Shown here: positions 33,560 to 47,680 of the stretch, piece after piece | Layout of the letters: each line of letters begins with the position of its first letter | Numbering within the stretch: position 1 is the stretch's first letter | Assembly: GCA_949318235.1 (NCBI GenBank) | Contig: OX439132.1 | Span: 46,863,119 to 46,927,118 of the forward strand | DNA length: 64,000 bases | Origin: Ecdyonurus torrentis | Taxonomy: Eukaryota > Arthropoda > Insecta > Ephemeroptera > Heptageniidae | Direction of reading: 5' to 3' | Program-made: the position numbers and the translations under genes | The notes under the pieces: generated by a model | What the model saw: only the letters and a program-made list of their open reading frames with translations | Database searches by the model: none | Told to the model about the DNA's origin: nothing

Positions 33560-34967
33560 CATCTCTTAGCTACATTGGAAAGTGCGTCTGGCTGAAAAAA
33601 CAATGTTATCAGTTTTGAAGATCCCGTTTGATATGTTTATTCCTTTAAATAAGCACACCTATGCCCAGACAATTTAAAATTATTAAACAATTTTCTTTAG
33701 AAAATTAGCTTTTTTTTTTCGGTTCTTATTATTTTTCTTGCATACTTGAGGTACTAATTACACCTGTTAACAGCATCAATGCTCTCAAAAAAATCGCGAA
33801 GTATTTTTAAATTGGAAAAATGTGCCATTTTTTCTATACCGGCCAATGTTATTTAGTACTCACTTATAACGTCGACTTGTTATCATTCTTAGAGTGATCG
33901 TTATATAAAAGAGGACAACCATTGTCATAAATTTATAAATATTTGAATTTTTTAATTTTAAGTTAAGAAAAATCTTAAAAGTAATTTTTCTATAGAAAAA
34001 AAATATAGAGCTACGTCCACTTTTTTTTTTTTTTTTTTTTTTTGTCACCATAAATTTTAAATGTTTTATTTTTAAACTTCGTGTCCTCTCCTGAGTGGTG
34101 ACGGACGCTATCGCACGATTTAGGGCTGGATGCCCATGCAATAATTATTATTATTATTAGATACGTGAATTATGTTTTTGGGCACTGATTATTCATAAAC
34201 TGAGGATCGAGGTTATGTTAATATTGAATCTATATAAAAAATATAGTTAAGAACGTAAAATGTTTCTTGTTCCAAATGAAAAATATATGTATAAAATATG
34301 AAATATATTATAGCATTTCATGATTTAACAAGCAGCAATAATTTTTTTATTTTGCGTTGAATACTGCTTTGTATGAACTGTATAAATGTCTAGGAAAAAT
34401 CCAAAAATCTAAGAATATGTCCAGTTAAGCTCCTAGAGAAAACAAACCTACTGTCCTTTTTTTCGATTTGCGCTCCATAATTATTTTCTATTAACTTGAC
34501 AATAAAGTTTTACTCTGAGAATTAAAATAATAATAAGTAGAAAGTCAAATAACATATGCGTGAATTTCTGGATAAACCAAAACTGCATTATAATAAAGTG
34601 ATGAAAATAAAACTTTGTTATAAAAATTGTTATAAAAAGAAACTTGCGAGCGTAGCGAGAGATTTTTTTTAGAAATTTCAACCAATTAAACACCAAAATT
34701 AGTCAGGAAAATTATAAATTAGGGCATATTTTGTCAAGAAATCCGTCCCACCGCGTTTCCCTGGAAATTTTCCAGGTGGGACGGTCCTAGTTTTTTTTCT
34801 CGCCAGGTAGGACGCCGTCCCATCGCGTTCCCTTAGGACTACAACCCTGGTTTATACATATGATCAATCAGTGTTGTTTCTTCTTTAAGAACTTTAAATT
34901 TGGTAAAAATGAAAGAAACTCACAAAAAAAAAGTTGCACAAACTGTATCTATGTGTAATAAAGAGAG

Positions 34968-35019
<52 letters not shown>

Positions 35020-35820
35020 GAATTATATTCTCTCTCTCTCTCTTTCTCTCTATCTCTCTCTTTATAACACATAGATAGAGCTTATTGCTTCATCAGAGTG
35101 TCCTTATTAGGCATTATATTTATAGCTTTTCTCTCCATTTCATTTTTATTGTAATGATTTTATTTTTTTTTTTGCTGGTGATGTTGTGTTATTGTGCTAC
35201 CACTCAATTGTTAACAGCATCAATTCTCTCAAAAAAATTGCGAGGTATTTGTGCTATTTTCCTATACCGGCCAATGTTATTTAGTACTCACTTATGACGT
35301 CGACTTGTGATCATTTTTAGAGTAATCGTTATATAAAAGATGACACACAGTGTCCTAAATTTATAAATATGTGAATTTTTTAATTTTTAGTTCAGAAAAA
35401 TCTTAAAAATAATTTTTCTATAAAAAAAAAATATAGAGCTACGTCCACTTTTTTTTTCTCACCATAAATTTTAAATGTTTTTTTTTTAAAATTCGTAAGC
35501 GTTTTTTTTTTTTTTTTTTGTTACGAACAGTCATAATAAAATTTGCTCCAAAAAAAATTTTTTTAAAAATTATAGCATTGCTTATTATTATTTTTTTTTG
35601 TGATTGCTTACCAAAGATTTACTCAGCAAATAAGGTTTAGCAAAGAAGAAAAACGATTTCAGATGGCAAAATGTGCCATTTTCCTATACCGGCCAATATT
35701 ATTTAGTACTCACTTAAGAATATATCTCTTGTGAGAGAGTGTCAAGCCCAGGGTCTTATAGAAGGTAAGACTACAATGAATTTTTATCATCATGTCACCT
35801 CGCTTGATATTCAAATTTTC
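33560..35820. repeat. Repeat cluster: copies of dispersed repeats A, B, C and the GA hairpin
   Basis: In order: repeat C (about 33750-33910), poly-T, repeat A copy 2 (34084-34725), a short GTCCCACCGCGTTTCCC duplication (34745-34850), repeat B fragment, GA hairpin (34945-35075), repeat C again (35205-35345), and a third C fragment before 35715. The whole reads as a second, rearranged version of the 19.6-21.3 kb cluster. No gene. Confidence 0.7.
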
Positions 35821-38125
<2,305 letters not shown>

Positions 38126-39052
38126 AAAGCAGAATACTTAAAGTATACAAATAATTTCTTTCTTTGTTTGACAGATATGCAACTTTAGTGAGTTTTGTGT
38201 CTACGTCTAGTTACTATACAAATCTTTGGAGGGCTTAGGGGGAGAGGGGAGGTCATAATACTCATTAAAATTACTCCTAACCATTGTATTATATGTAAGA
38301 ATATCTAAAAACTTCACTATTGAAAAGGAGTTTTTCTTGTAAAGAATAGAAAGAACAGAAAAAAATGTGGTCAAATTATGTTTATGTTACAAAGGATTCG
38401 TCGATTGGTGTGGAAAACTCAAGAGTCGTGAAAACACTTGATTGAGTGCAAATGTTTGTGCAGCTTCGTTAGCGTTTTTTTTTAAACTGTATTTGTGACT
38501 CCGACGTTAGAATCGTCATTTGAAGACGTGCGCACAGAGCGTTTGTCACCATCACTGATTGCATTACACATTTAAAATACACAAAGTTATGCATATATAA
38601 TGATATTTATGCAATCTTTTTATATAGTATTTTATGTAAAAAATATATTTATGAGTTAAAAACTAAAAATACGTGGAGTTCGGTGAGAATAAAATGTTAT
38701 CTCTCTGGTTGCTTCTGCGATTACGCAAAAAAAACACTTATAACGTGATTTGAGGTCTCAAAAAAGCTCTAGCTACTATAATGATAACTTTATAACTTTT
38801 TTTATGTCTAGATTTAAGGAAAGTAAAGTTGAACGTACAAAATATTTTTAAATGTTAATTTAAGATTTGAATTTTGAAATTTATATAATGGAGGATATCC
38901 CCATATCTTTGTATGCATTACAGTGCCTTAAAAATAAAAACGCTTTTGTGTCAAATTTTTGTGTTTCCTTTTTTTATTTTATTTTTTGTTTCTTTCTCTC
39001 TCTCTTCTTCCCCCTTCCTTTTTCTCTCTCTTTTTCTCTCTCTCTGTATGTT
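38126..39052. other. Noncoding stretch
   Basis: AT-rich, with a CT-rich run (about 38990-39045) just outside the element that starts at 39053. No gene. Confidence 0.6.
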
Positions 39053-39602
39053 CCCGAGTCACAATATATATTCTAACATAACTCTAACAATGCTCTAAAT
39101 ACGTATTTTTTCTCTAACAATTCTCTAACTATTTTCTAACACTCTCAAACAAAAATTTTCTCTATTTTATCAACTCTAACTTTACTCTAACTTTTTAAAA
39201 AAAAATTTACTTGCAATGTTGCCAAGTTGCAGAAATCAGTTATGACGATTTTACAACATTGCAATGAAAAAAATTCAAATTTTAAAGAAAACATGGCGTA
39301 ACGGTTCGTTATTTATTTTGTGATGAAAATTTATGTTTATGGTGTATTTTAAGCACCTATAATATTATTAGTGTGAGTTTTTGTGTGCTTAAATATGTAG
39401 TGAACAACATGAATGAAAATTTACAGTATCAATATGTATTTTATGAGTAATGTACTACTTGAAAATTTTTCATGGGGCCAGCATCTTTCTTTCTCAACGA
39501 AATTCTTCTTCAGAAATCAACGATTTGGTATGTATACGTGATAATAATAATACAAAGTGGGAATCGAGTTATGCAAAAACAAACTATTAATTGTTCACAG
39601 CT

Positions 39603-39722
39603 ATGAAAGCACCATATTTGACAACACTCGATAGCCAGTCATACAAATATAAGCCTCCAAGTTCTCTGTCGTTCGACGCCAACCAATCCTTTGCAAAAGA
39701 ATTCAGAATTTTGGAGCAATAA
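39603..39722 (+). other. Putative small exon or ORF, 39 codons
   Basis: A TTCACAG acceptor lies at the left; the frame from ATG reads MKAPYLTTLDSQSYKYKPPS and ends at a TAA shortly before an AAG/GTAAAC donor-like site. Base composition is richer in C and G than the flank, which suggests past coding. No homologue recognised. Confidence 0.3.
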
Positions 39723-40447
39723 AAATTAAGGTAAACATATATTAGAATTTACAATAAATATATCTGCATGTATAAAACTATATATTTATATATTTTTTTA
39801 ATTGGGCGAGGATTGAGTGCATGTAAACCTTCGTATACGACTGTGTGGATCCTCTGTCTCAATTTATCATAACATATATGTTACATACATCTTATACATC
39901 TTACTTATGGGGAATAAGTTTAGCAGCTTATAAATCAGGTTACAGTTATTTCTTGGAGCTAAAACTTTTACTGAAGCATGTTGAGCATTGTAATCGAAGT
40001 GTTTGCTTTCCTGGATTTAAAAAAATTTGGTTATAATTATTTTTTCCTATAAAATTGACCTGAAATTTAGAAAAACAAAGCTTTGAGTGTCAATAAAAGC
40101 TATAGCTATAAGTAACAATTTAAGTCCCAAGAAATAATTCTATATAAAATCCCTATATACCAAGTATTGTGACCGAATAATTTCTGTATGGTTAAAAACC
40201 TCACTGAATAAATAACATGCATTTAAATGGAAATCGTGACCTCTCAACAATTAAAAAGAATTAAAGAATTTCTTATGGGGCTAGAATACTTGGGAAATTC
40301 TAAAATGTACTTTAATTCTAATGCGGAGTTATAGCTGCTTCATTGCCCCATAAGAAAGCATGTTAAATGTAGACAGGAACAAAAAGTTGTCTGCTCTATC
40401 ATATTTGTATTGTTGGTTGTCAGTTTGTTTATTTTCACACTATATAT

Positions 40448-40572
40448 ATAATACCGTGTTCATGTTGGGCATTTTCTAATTGGAATTCTTAATTGAGCTC
40501 CCCTTAAGATTGTATGTTATCTTGATCAAGTAATAAACAATTCCAATTACAAAAAGCTCAATGTGAACACAG
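40448..40572. mobile_element. Short palindromic MITE
   Basis: GTGTTCATGTTGGGC...TAATTGGAATT on the left and AATTCCAATTA...GTGAACAC on the right form arms of about 32 bp around a GAGCTC-containing centre. Noncoding. Confidence 0.65.
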
Positions 40573-40954
40573 AAACCCACGTTTGCAACGTCTGCTATTA
40601 TACAATAATGTATAATAATGAGATATGCGTACATTACTTATGTGTAGCATACGTATGTGTCTCACTTATGCATGTATGTTTTATGTACAGTAAGTATATA
40701 TATACATACATATAAATACATGTTTAAATATGTACGTATAGTATGTACAGTATATCGACAATAATTGCAATAACATCCTGCGTCAAATGTAAACAAGAAG
40801 ATTTTACAGTCAGTTTGTGTTTAAATATATGTATGAACTTCTTTAATTACTAACAAGAACAGAACACATTCTGATTGTAACATCGTCTTAAAATTAAAAT
40901 AAATTCATTTAATAAATCAGTGGGGCTTTGACGTAAGACAATACATATATTACA

Positions 40955-41440
40955 ATAGCAGATGTTGCAAAAGTAGGTTTAGTGAGAAAATAAACACACT
41001 CACAGCTCAACAATACTAACAAAGTGCTAGCAGACGACTTAGTGTTCCTGTCTCAATTTAACATGCTTTCTTATGGGGCAATATGAAGCAGCTATAACTT
41101 GAGTTAGAATTATTTTTCAGAGCTGAAATTTTTACTGTAGCTTACTGAGCCTACAAGCTTTTGTTTTCCTGGATTTCAAGTGATTTTGATAAAAAATATT
41201 TTTTCATCCAATTGACTTAAAATCCAGGAAAACAAAAGCTTGTAGGCTCAGTAAGCTACAGTAAAAATTTCAGCTCTGAAAAATAATTCTTACTCAAGTT
41301 ATAGCTGCTTCATTGCCCCATAAGAAAGCATGTTAAATTGAGACAGGAACACTAAGTCGTCTGCTAGCACTTTGTTAGTGTTGTTGAGCTGTGAGTTTGT
41401 TTATTTTATCACTAAACCTACTTTTTCAAGTCCTCTATTG
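40955..41440. mobile_element. Foldback family F1, best copy
   Basis: A nearly complete palindrome: arms of about 230 bp share CTGAGCCTACAAGCTTTTGT, AGACGACTTAGTGTTCCTGT and CTTATGGGGCAAT with their complements, around a centre of about 25 bases near 41195. Related copies: 30940-31320, about 39840-40140 (degenerate), 40325-40440 (half), 43040-43310. Noncoding, so movement would depend on enzymes in trans. Confidence 0.8.
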
Positions 41441-41490
41441 TATACATTGTGATACATAATTCAAATTTACCAATACTCGATCATTAGTGT

Positions 41491-41596
41491 TGTTCGTAAA
41501 CCCTATTCTCTTGCACCAAAAAATGCGCATTCCATTTGAATAACAATAAATGTTGATAATCATTTTAGGAGAAGGGAACAGGATTTACGAACAGCA
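41491..41596. mobile_element. MITE, TGTTCGTAAACCC family, copy 2
   Basis: Same ends and interior order as the copy at 9341-9452. Here the ends read TGTTCGTAAACCC and GGATTTACGAACAGCA. Confidence 0.78.
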
Positions 41597-42083
41597 TTAT
41601 TAAAGTATTTGTGAATATTAACCTTTTTTTTTTTTTTTTTTTTTTGACAAAGTTATATTATTAAGTCAAGTTATTTTCACAATAATTATGAGCACATTGT
41701 AGTATGCGCACAGTATCACAATTAATAATCTGCCTCAAATTGCCAGTACAGTCATTTTACTTAAAAATGAATTTTTATTGGCTCATATATGGCCATCATG
41801 AATGCAATCGCAATCAGGTGAAGATTTTAGTTGAAGCAAAAGTAAATCTAAATACATGATACTTCCACATGCCAATAGAAATTCATTTCTAATTATGACG
41901 GTACACAAAATATTTGTTGCATCATCTGTCACATAATTAAAGATAAATGTGTGTGTGTGTGCTTTCTACATTAATTTCCACCATGCAATATAAATAAAAA
42001 TTGTGATATTACTATTCTCTCTCTCTCTCACTCACTAGCTCTCATGTCATATGTCATATAGCACGGTATTTTTCTCATTACAG

Positions 42084-42229
42084 ATAAACATAAAAACAAT
42101 GCAGAACCTAACGAAAGAGAAGACAGCAAGGCTGGAAGAGAATCACTTAAGTACATGCAGAGAGACTGGCATCACAGTTAAAGGATGCGAGGGGCAAGAT
42201 TGTGGTGCTCAAGAAGACAAGCTACGAAG
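42084..42229 (+). other. Putative internal exon
   Basis: The segment lies between a CTCATTACAG acceptor and a CGAAG/GTAATA donor, with composition much richer in G and C than its surroundings. Frame 1 is open (KTMQNLTKEKTARLEENHLS), while another frame contains RGKIVVLKKTSYE. Which, if any, is translated is unclear. A matching acceptor (TTCTTTTACAG, 44587) could begin the last exon, with poly-A signals near 44905. Confidence 0.35.
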
Positions 42230-42891
42230 GTAATACCAATAAAACATTCGTTAACGCACTTTTTAAAAGTATTTTTAAAAATCAATTTTTGGTTGTTTTT
42301 TTTTGTGTGTTTTAACATCGATATTTTTGTTTGAATATTATTTTGAAAGTAAATGTTGGCAATTGAGCAAATATGGACAAACAAAGTGTATAGTCGAGCT
42401 ACCTTTCATTACGTTTGATAACATAGCAGCTAAAGTAAACTAGAATTTTGAAAGTATTTAATTTCTATATTTTTTTATCATTATTGTTGAGAGGTCATGA
42501 TTGTCATTTAAAGGATTTTTTAGTGAGGTTTTCGTCCATACCAAAATAATTTGTCAGAATACTTAAGTATTCCAGTCCCATAAGATTTTTTTCCCCATTG
42601 TTGAGAGGTCAGGATTGCCATTTAAATGCATGTTATTTTTAGAGAGATTTTCAACAATTATGAAATAATTTGGTCAGAATACTTTTGTTCAAGGGACTGA
42701 AGTAACATCAGAGGAGACTTTTGTGTTGTTAAATATGTGTCAATATAAGTTTAACGAGAATTTAAGCAGTCGTGTTCCATAAACTTTTTATTGATTGTAA
42801 TTTTCAAAATTTTTGGGTGCATTATATCTGGAACACACATACAAAAGAACTTAACTTAATACTTTTCAAATTTGATTGCGTATTCGTGGGG

Positions 42892-42991
<100 letters not shown>

Positions 42992-43039
42992 AAGGGTAAG
43001 ATAACAGGCTTGAAACAATTTTTTTTATTATTTTAATTC

Positions 43040-43310
43040 ATACAATAGAAGACTTGCCAAAGTAGGTTTAGTAATATAAAATAAACCAACTGGCCGCTCA
43101 GCAATACTATTTTTTTTGCCATAACTTTTAAGCCTCAAATCTTTCAGTGCTAAGATATAATTGTAAATCAAGTTATAGCAGCTTCATTGCCCCATTAGAA
43201 AGCATGTTAAATGTAGACAGGAACACAAAGTCGTCTGCTAGCACTTTGTTAGTATTGTTGAGCTGTCAGTTTGCTTATTTTATCACTAAACTTTTGCAAC
43301 GTCTTCTTTT
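43040..43310. mobile_element. Foldback family F1, partial copy
   Basis: Shares GTAGGTTTAGTAA, AGCAGCTTCATTGCCCCAT, GTCGTCTGCTAGCACTTTGT with the copy at 40955-41440, but the left arm is badly eroded. Confidence 0.72.
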
Positions 43311-43449
43311 TGTGATACATACTTTTCACATTCTTAAATACTCATATTGAAAATAGTTAACTTTGATCATAAGAAATTTTAAGATGCATTTTTTTTCAAC
43401 ACATTTTTTAGTATTTTGTCAAGACTATTTTCAGTCATTATAAGTGAAG

Positions 43450-43575
43450 TTGTAGTATGTATCACATAATGTCCTGCTTCAAAATGCCAGTATATACATG
43501 TACTTATTTGCCAGTTTTATGTACTGGCAATTTGAGGCAGGGGATTATTACATTAATTGCTATACTGCATACTAT
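43450..43575. mobile_element. Palindromic MITE with CTGCCTCAAATTGCCAGTA arms
   Basis: CCTGCTTCAAAATGCCAGTA and TACTGGCAATTTGAGGCAGG are inverted around a short centre. Related single arms occur near 41720, 40770 and 43850. Confidence 0.65.
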
Positions 43576-43987
43576 CAATTAACTCATCAATATTTTGAAA
43601 ATAACTATAATGATAGGTTAAAAAAAATTATAATAGTCAAAAAAAATTTCATAATGAATATTAAATAAATCTGAAATATGTATCGTAAATAATACAGTAT
43701 GTTTTACTGTCCTGCCTCACTTATTGCATGAAATTAATTATATGGACAAGAAGATTTTACAATCAGATGTGTGCTTTTGTTTTCAAACAAGTACAAGCCT
43801 AAATATATACACACAAAGTGACTGTAAAATCTGCTTGTTGATATTTCATGTACTGACACTTTGACGCAGGATTTTATTGTATTGTTTTTGTGATACATAC
43901 TAAGTACAGATTTATGTATTTACAAACATAGAGCATACATGATGCATAAATGAGACACATATATATGCTATACACATATAATGTAAG

Positions 43988-44238
43988 TACATAACTTATG
44001 TAATGCAAAGAGGATTCCGCTGAAACGTATACTGGTCAGCTCGAGACATATTGAGGGCCCATCGGGCAACAAATATTATAACTATACACGTTACATAAAA
44101 TGTTATGTATCAATCAGGGAAGTTATATTTTGTTGCCCCTATAATCAATGTTATTTTGACCTTCAATATACGTCTCGAGCTGACCAGTATTCTTTTAAGT
44201 GGAAATCCTCTTTGGATTACATAAGTTATGTACACTCC
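43988..44238. mobile_element. Palindromic MITE, about 250 bp
   Basis: ACATAACTTATGTAATGCAA and CTGGTCAGCTCGAGACATAT on the left are matched by complements on the right (ATATACGTCTCGAGCTGACC, TTACATAAGTTATGT). The next MITE begins in its last bases. Confidence 0.72.
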
Positions 44239-44333
44239 CCCCGAATAAATCTGACAAGAGCGTTCATGTCTCCAAGTGTTAAATATATGAGGAAACTTTA
44301 ACGTGACCGGTCAGATTTATTTCGGGGGTGTAC
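44230..44333. mobile_element. MITE, ACTCCCCCGA family, copy 2
   Basis: TACACTCCCCCCGAATAAAT to ATTTATTTCGGGGGTGTA; same family as 12279-12372, with a shared TGTCTCCAA/GGAGACAT interior that is inverted between the copies. Confidence 0.78.
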
Positions 44334-45104
44334 TCTTGCATTAGTTATGTGTAGCACTTACGTATGTGTCTCATATATGAATCTCCCCCTCTCTTGCTCT
44401 CCTTATTATTATTTTTGTTTATAATTTCTTATCAAAGATAAAATATGTAATCTACAATCTGACTTTCTAAAAATTATACAATTATTTTTGGTTGTTATTT
44501 ACACAGAGAAATTATGTATCTAATTGCAATGTGAAACGTATACTAATAAAGCTGATAAACTAATTTGATTTTTTTTTTCTTTTACAGATAATACAACTTA
44601 AAGCAACAACTGCGTTCGAGCCTCCAGAAGACGGGATGCTATATACAACATTATATTTTTTTTTCTCAGTTCTAGCAAGATTTTACTATTTTCTTTATTG
44701 TCTTAAAAAAAAGTATCCATTAAATATTTGTCATCTCATGCGTTTGATTCAATTTCGGTTATAGTAAATGTAAAATTATACGAGGAAGCGCAGCGTTATT
44801 TAAAGTATGTGTTGCCTGTTTTTAAGATGTGTTTTTTAAGATGTGAAACTTTTATTTCGCATAAATTGTTGTATTTTTATGTATGCAATTTTTTTTAAGG
44901 AATAATAATAAAATAATATTTCATAAAAATATTTTCTAATTGTTTCCTCTGTTAGAGAAATGTTAGAGTTTTTATGTTAGAGAAATGTTAGAGGTTAAGA
45001 AACTCTAACATTGTCCCACTTTAGACGTACTATTTAGAGTAAAGTTAGAGAAAAATTGTTAGACAAAATTTAGAAGCATGTTAGAATTATTTTTACCACT
45101 CGGG

Positions 45105-45935
45105 TTACTCTATTTCTCTCTTGCATGGCTTTAAAATTTTCAAAGAAATAATTTTTTTTGTAAAATGTTTTTAAAAAACCCACTTGCACGTATCGGCGTG
45201 CAATCTTTTCGTGCTTACTGATTAGACTGTAGTTTAAATGCTTTTTTCTTTTTGATAGATTCACTAAATTTTTTTTAACCAAACTCTAGAAAAGAAAACT
45301 TGTCATTATTTGAATTCAACATAGATTGTTTCATCTGGTTTACATGTTAGTTTTTTTTTCTTGCATGGTATTTTATTTCCATCCGCATTCTAATTATTCC
45401 GCAAACACTTTAAAATTTTTAAATCAATAATTTGATGAATTCAATGATGGCACTTGCGCAATGTTCAACTATATTGTATCCGTATCGAATCTAGTGTAGC
45501 AAATTTGCTCGATACAAGTGCACATGTAAATTGGCGAAAAAAAATGCATTAAATATGACCAACATTTGAGCACAAGAGGAACGAGGAGAAAAAAGTTCGT
45601 GCTCTTTTCGAGTTCGTTCAAACTTTTAAAGGGTATTTGCGATTGCAATATAAATAACTGGAATGTGGCTATCAATGCGTGTATCGCGGCGGTGCGTATC
45701 CCTCAACGCATTTCCAAAGTTTTGAGATGAACATTTGTGTAACGGTCACACAGAATCATCATTATCATTATTATCATCATCAAAGAGTCACGCATCACTT
45801 GCGTGGTATAGCAGCAATTGAAGTTCTCCACGAAACTCTTGTGCACCTAAATGTTGAGAAAATTCTATGCATTTTTTTTCTACCGTTTTACACAAATCAG
45901 AATAAAATGTGGTAAAAAAAATATATGTATGTATA
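45105..45935. other. Noncoding stretch
   Basis: AT-rich; a small ATC/TCA-rich tract lies near 45757-45782. No gene recognised. Confidence 0.55.
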
Positions 45936-46256
<321 letters not shown>

Positions 46257-47479
46257 TCGTCGATTGCTGTGATATCTAAAATGACATTTTCTTTTAAAAA
46301 AATTTTATGCAACTTTAATATGCAGGATAATTATTATTCTATTTTTTTTTTTTTGCAAGCAATCGACTGTTGATATTATTATCATACCGAGACTAGAGCG
46401 TGACTTTTGTGTGTGTGCCCACGCGTGCCTTTTACCACTGTGCATGCATAATTTATACACATCCACTCATGCCTTGCCAAAATCTCGTTGTTTTTTCTTC
46501 GATATAGATATCTACAAAATATTTTTCTGATAATTTAAAAAAAAATTTATTCAAGAGTACATGCACTAACAAACACTTTGTTTTTTTCTCTTCACCCAAA
46601 TGATCAGCATCATCTGTATAATGATTGGTTAGTTACTTATATTTCAATGAGAGAAGTATAATTCTAACTAATTAGTTAAGTACCAAGGACCAGAAGTAGG
46701 ATATTAGTTATTTCAAGGCTTCCTTCTGATGCTACCATATTAATCTTAATTACTTATCAATTCCTGATATAAAAATACTCAGAGCTATAATGCAATCTTC
46801 CATCCTTGGTCAGATTCTTCACTTATTATATTCCTACATAACTCAACAGGAGATGCTAGTGAACCAAACATTATAATCTATTTAATTATCATTTTTTTAA
46901 AATCTAATTATGTGTTATTAGAGTGCAAAGAGAATATAGGTTAGTTTGAGGCATTTTTTTAGGAAACATAAAGTAAACTAGACATTTTTAATTCAACACT
47001 AAATAAAGTTTATTTACCTGTTTGTTGTTGTTCATAACTCAATGTACAGTACAATTATTTTTTGTAAAATTAAAATTATTCATTACATCAATGAAATATT
47101 TATTAGTTAAATTATAACCTTGAACAATCAAATCTTCAAACTGTTTGTTTTGACTTAATAAGTATACTACGAAAATCACTAAAAACAAACAGTAAGCATT
47201 AGCTCACATTATAATTATTCATTTTACTAGAGAGGAAACTAACTCAACGGTACTGTACTGTACAAGTAGCACTGCGCTTCTAAGGTGTTGACCGAGGCAC
47301 TACAAGTGCGACTCGTGGTGAGCTCGAGCGGACGAGTTTGATAGCAGACAGGTAACGAGACGAAGACAGACTTACGTACAGTACAGCATCGAGTTTTTAT
47401 ACTCAAACTACACGTGCTTTGGCAGATTTTACGATGTACACTTAATATTAACGATGTACACAGGATGTAAACAATATAT
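46257..47479. other. Noncoding stretch with a candidate minus-strand core promoter
   Basis: The segment 47245-47405 is GC-richer than its surroundings. On the minus strand GAGTATAAAAACTCGATGC (TATA box near 47398) is followed by about 150 bases ending in a palindromic GTACAGTACAGTAC. This could be an LTR fragment or a promoter, but no ORF follows within reach. Confidence 0.35.
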
Positions 47480-47680
47480 AATATAAAAAACAATGTATAT
47501 ATACTCAATACAAACAATATATATCATATAAACGATGTATATTCAATATAAACAATATATATCATATAAACGATGTATATTCAATATAAACAATATATAT
47601 CATATAAACGATGTATACTCAATATAAACAATATACGTCATATAAACGATGTATACTCAATATAAACAACATAAACTTAA
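47480..47680. repeat. 38-bp minisatellite, about five units
   Basis: Units of the form TATTCAATATAAACAATATA followed by TATCATATAAACGATGTA, almost identical over the middle three units and diverging at the edges. Confidence 0.88.

Noticed and set aside
34745..34850. Possible tRNA or structured RNA in a GC-rich patch (CCCACCGCG...)
   Set aside because: It is a short duplicated GTCCCACCGCGTTTCCC motif; no cloverleaf or T-loop consensus. No tRNA gene was found in the window.
47245..47405. Retroviral LTR with TATA box on the minus strand
   Set aside because: No matching second LTR, primer-binding site or ORF nearby; kept only as a candidate promoter-like region.
47480..47680. CRISPR-like array of about five 38-bp units
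   Set aside because: Units are directly adjacent with no unique spacers, the genome is eukaryotic, and no cas genes are present; it is a minisatellite.
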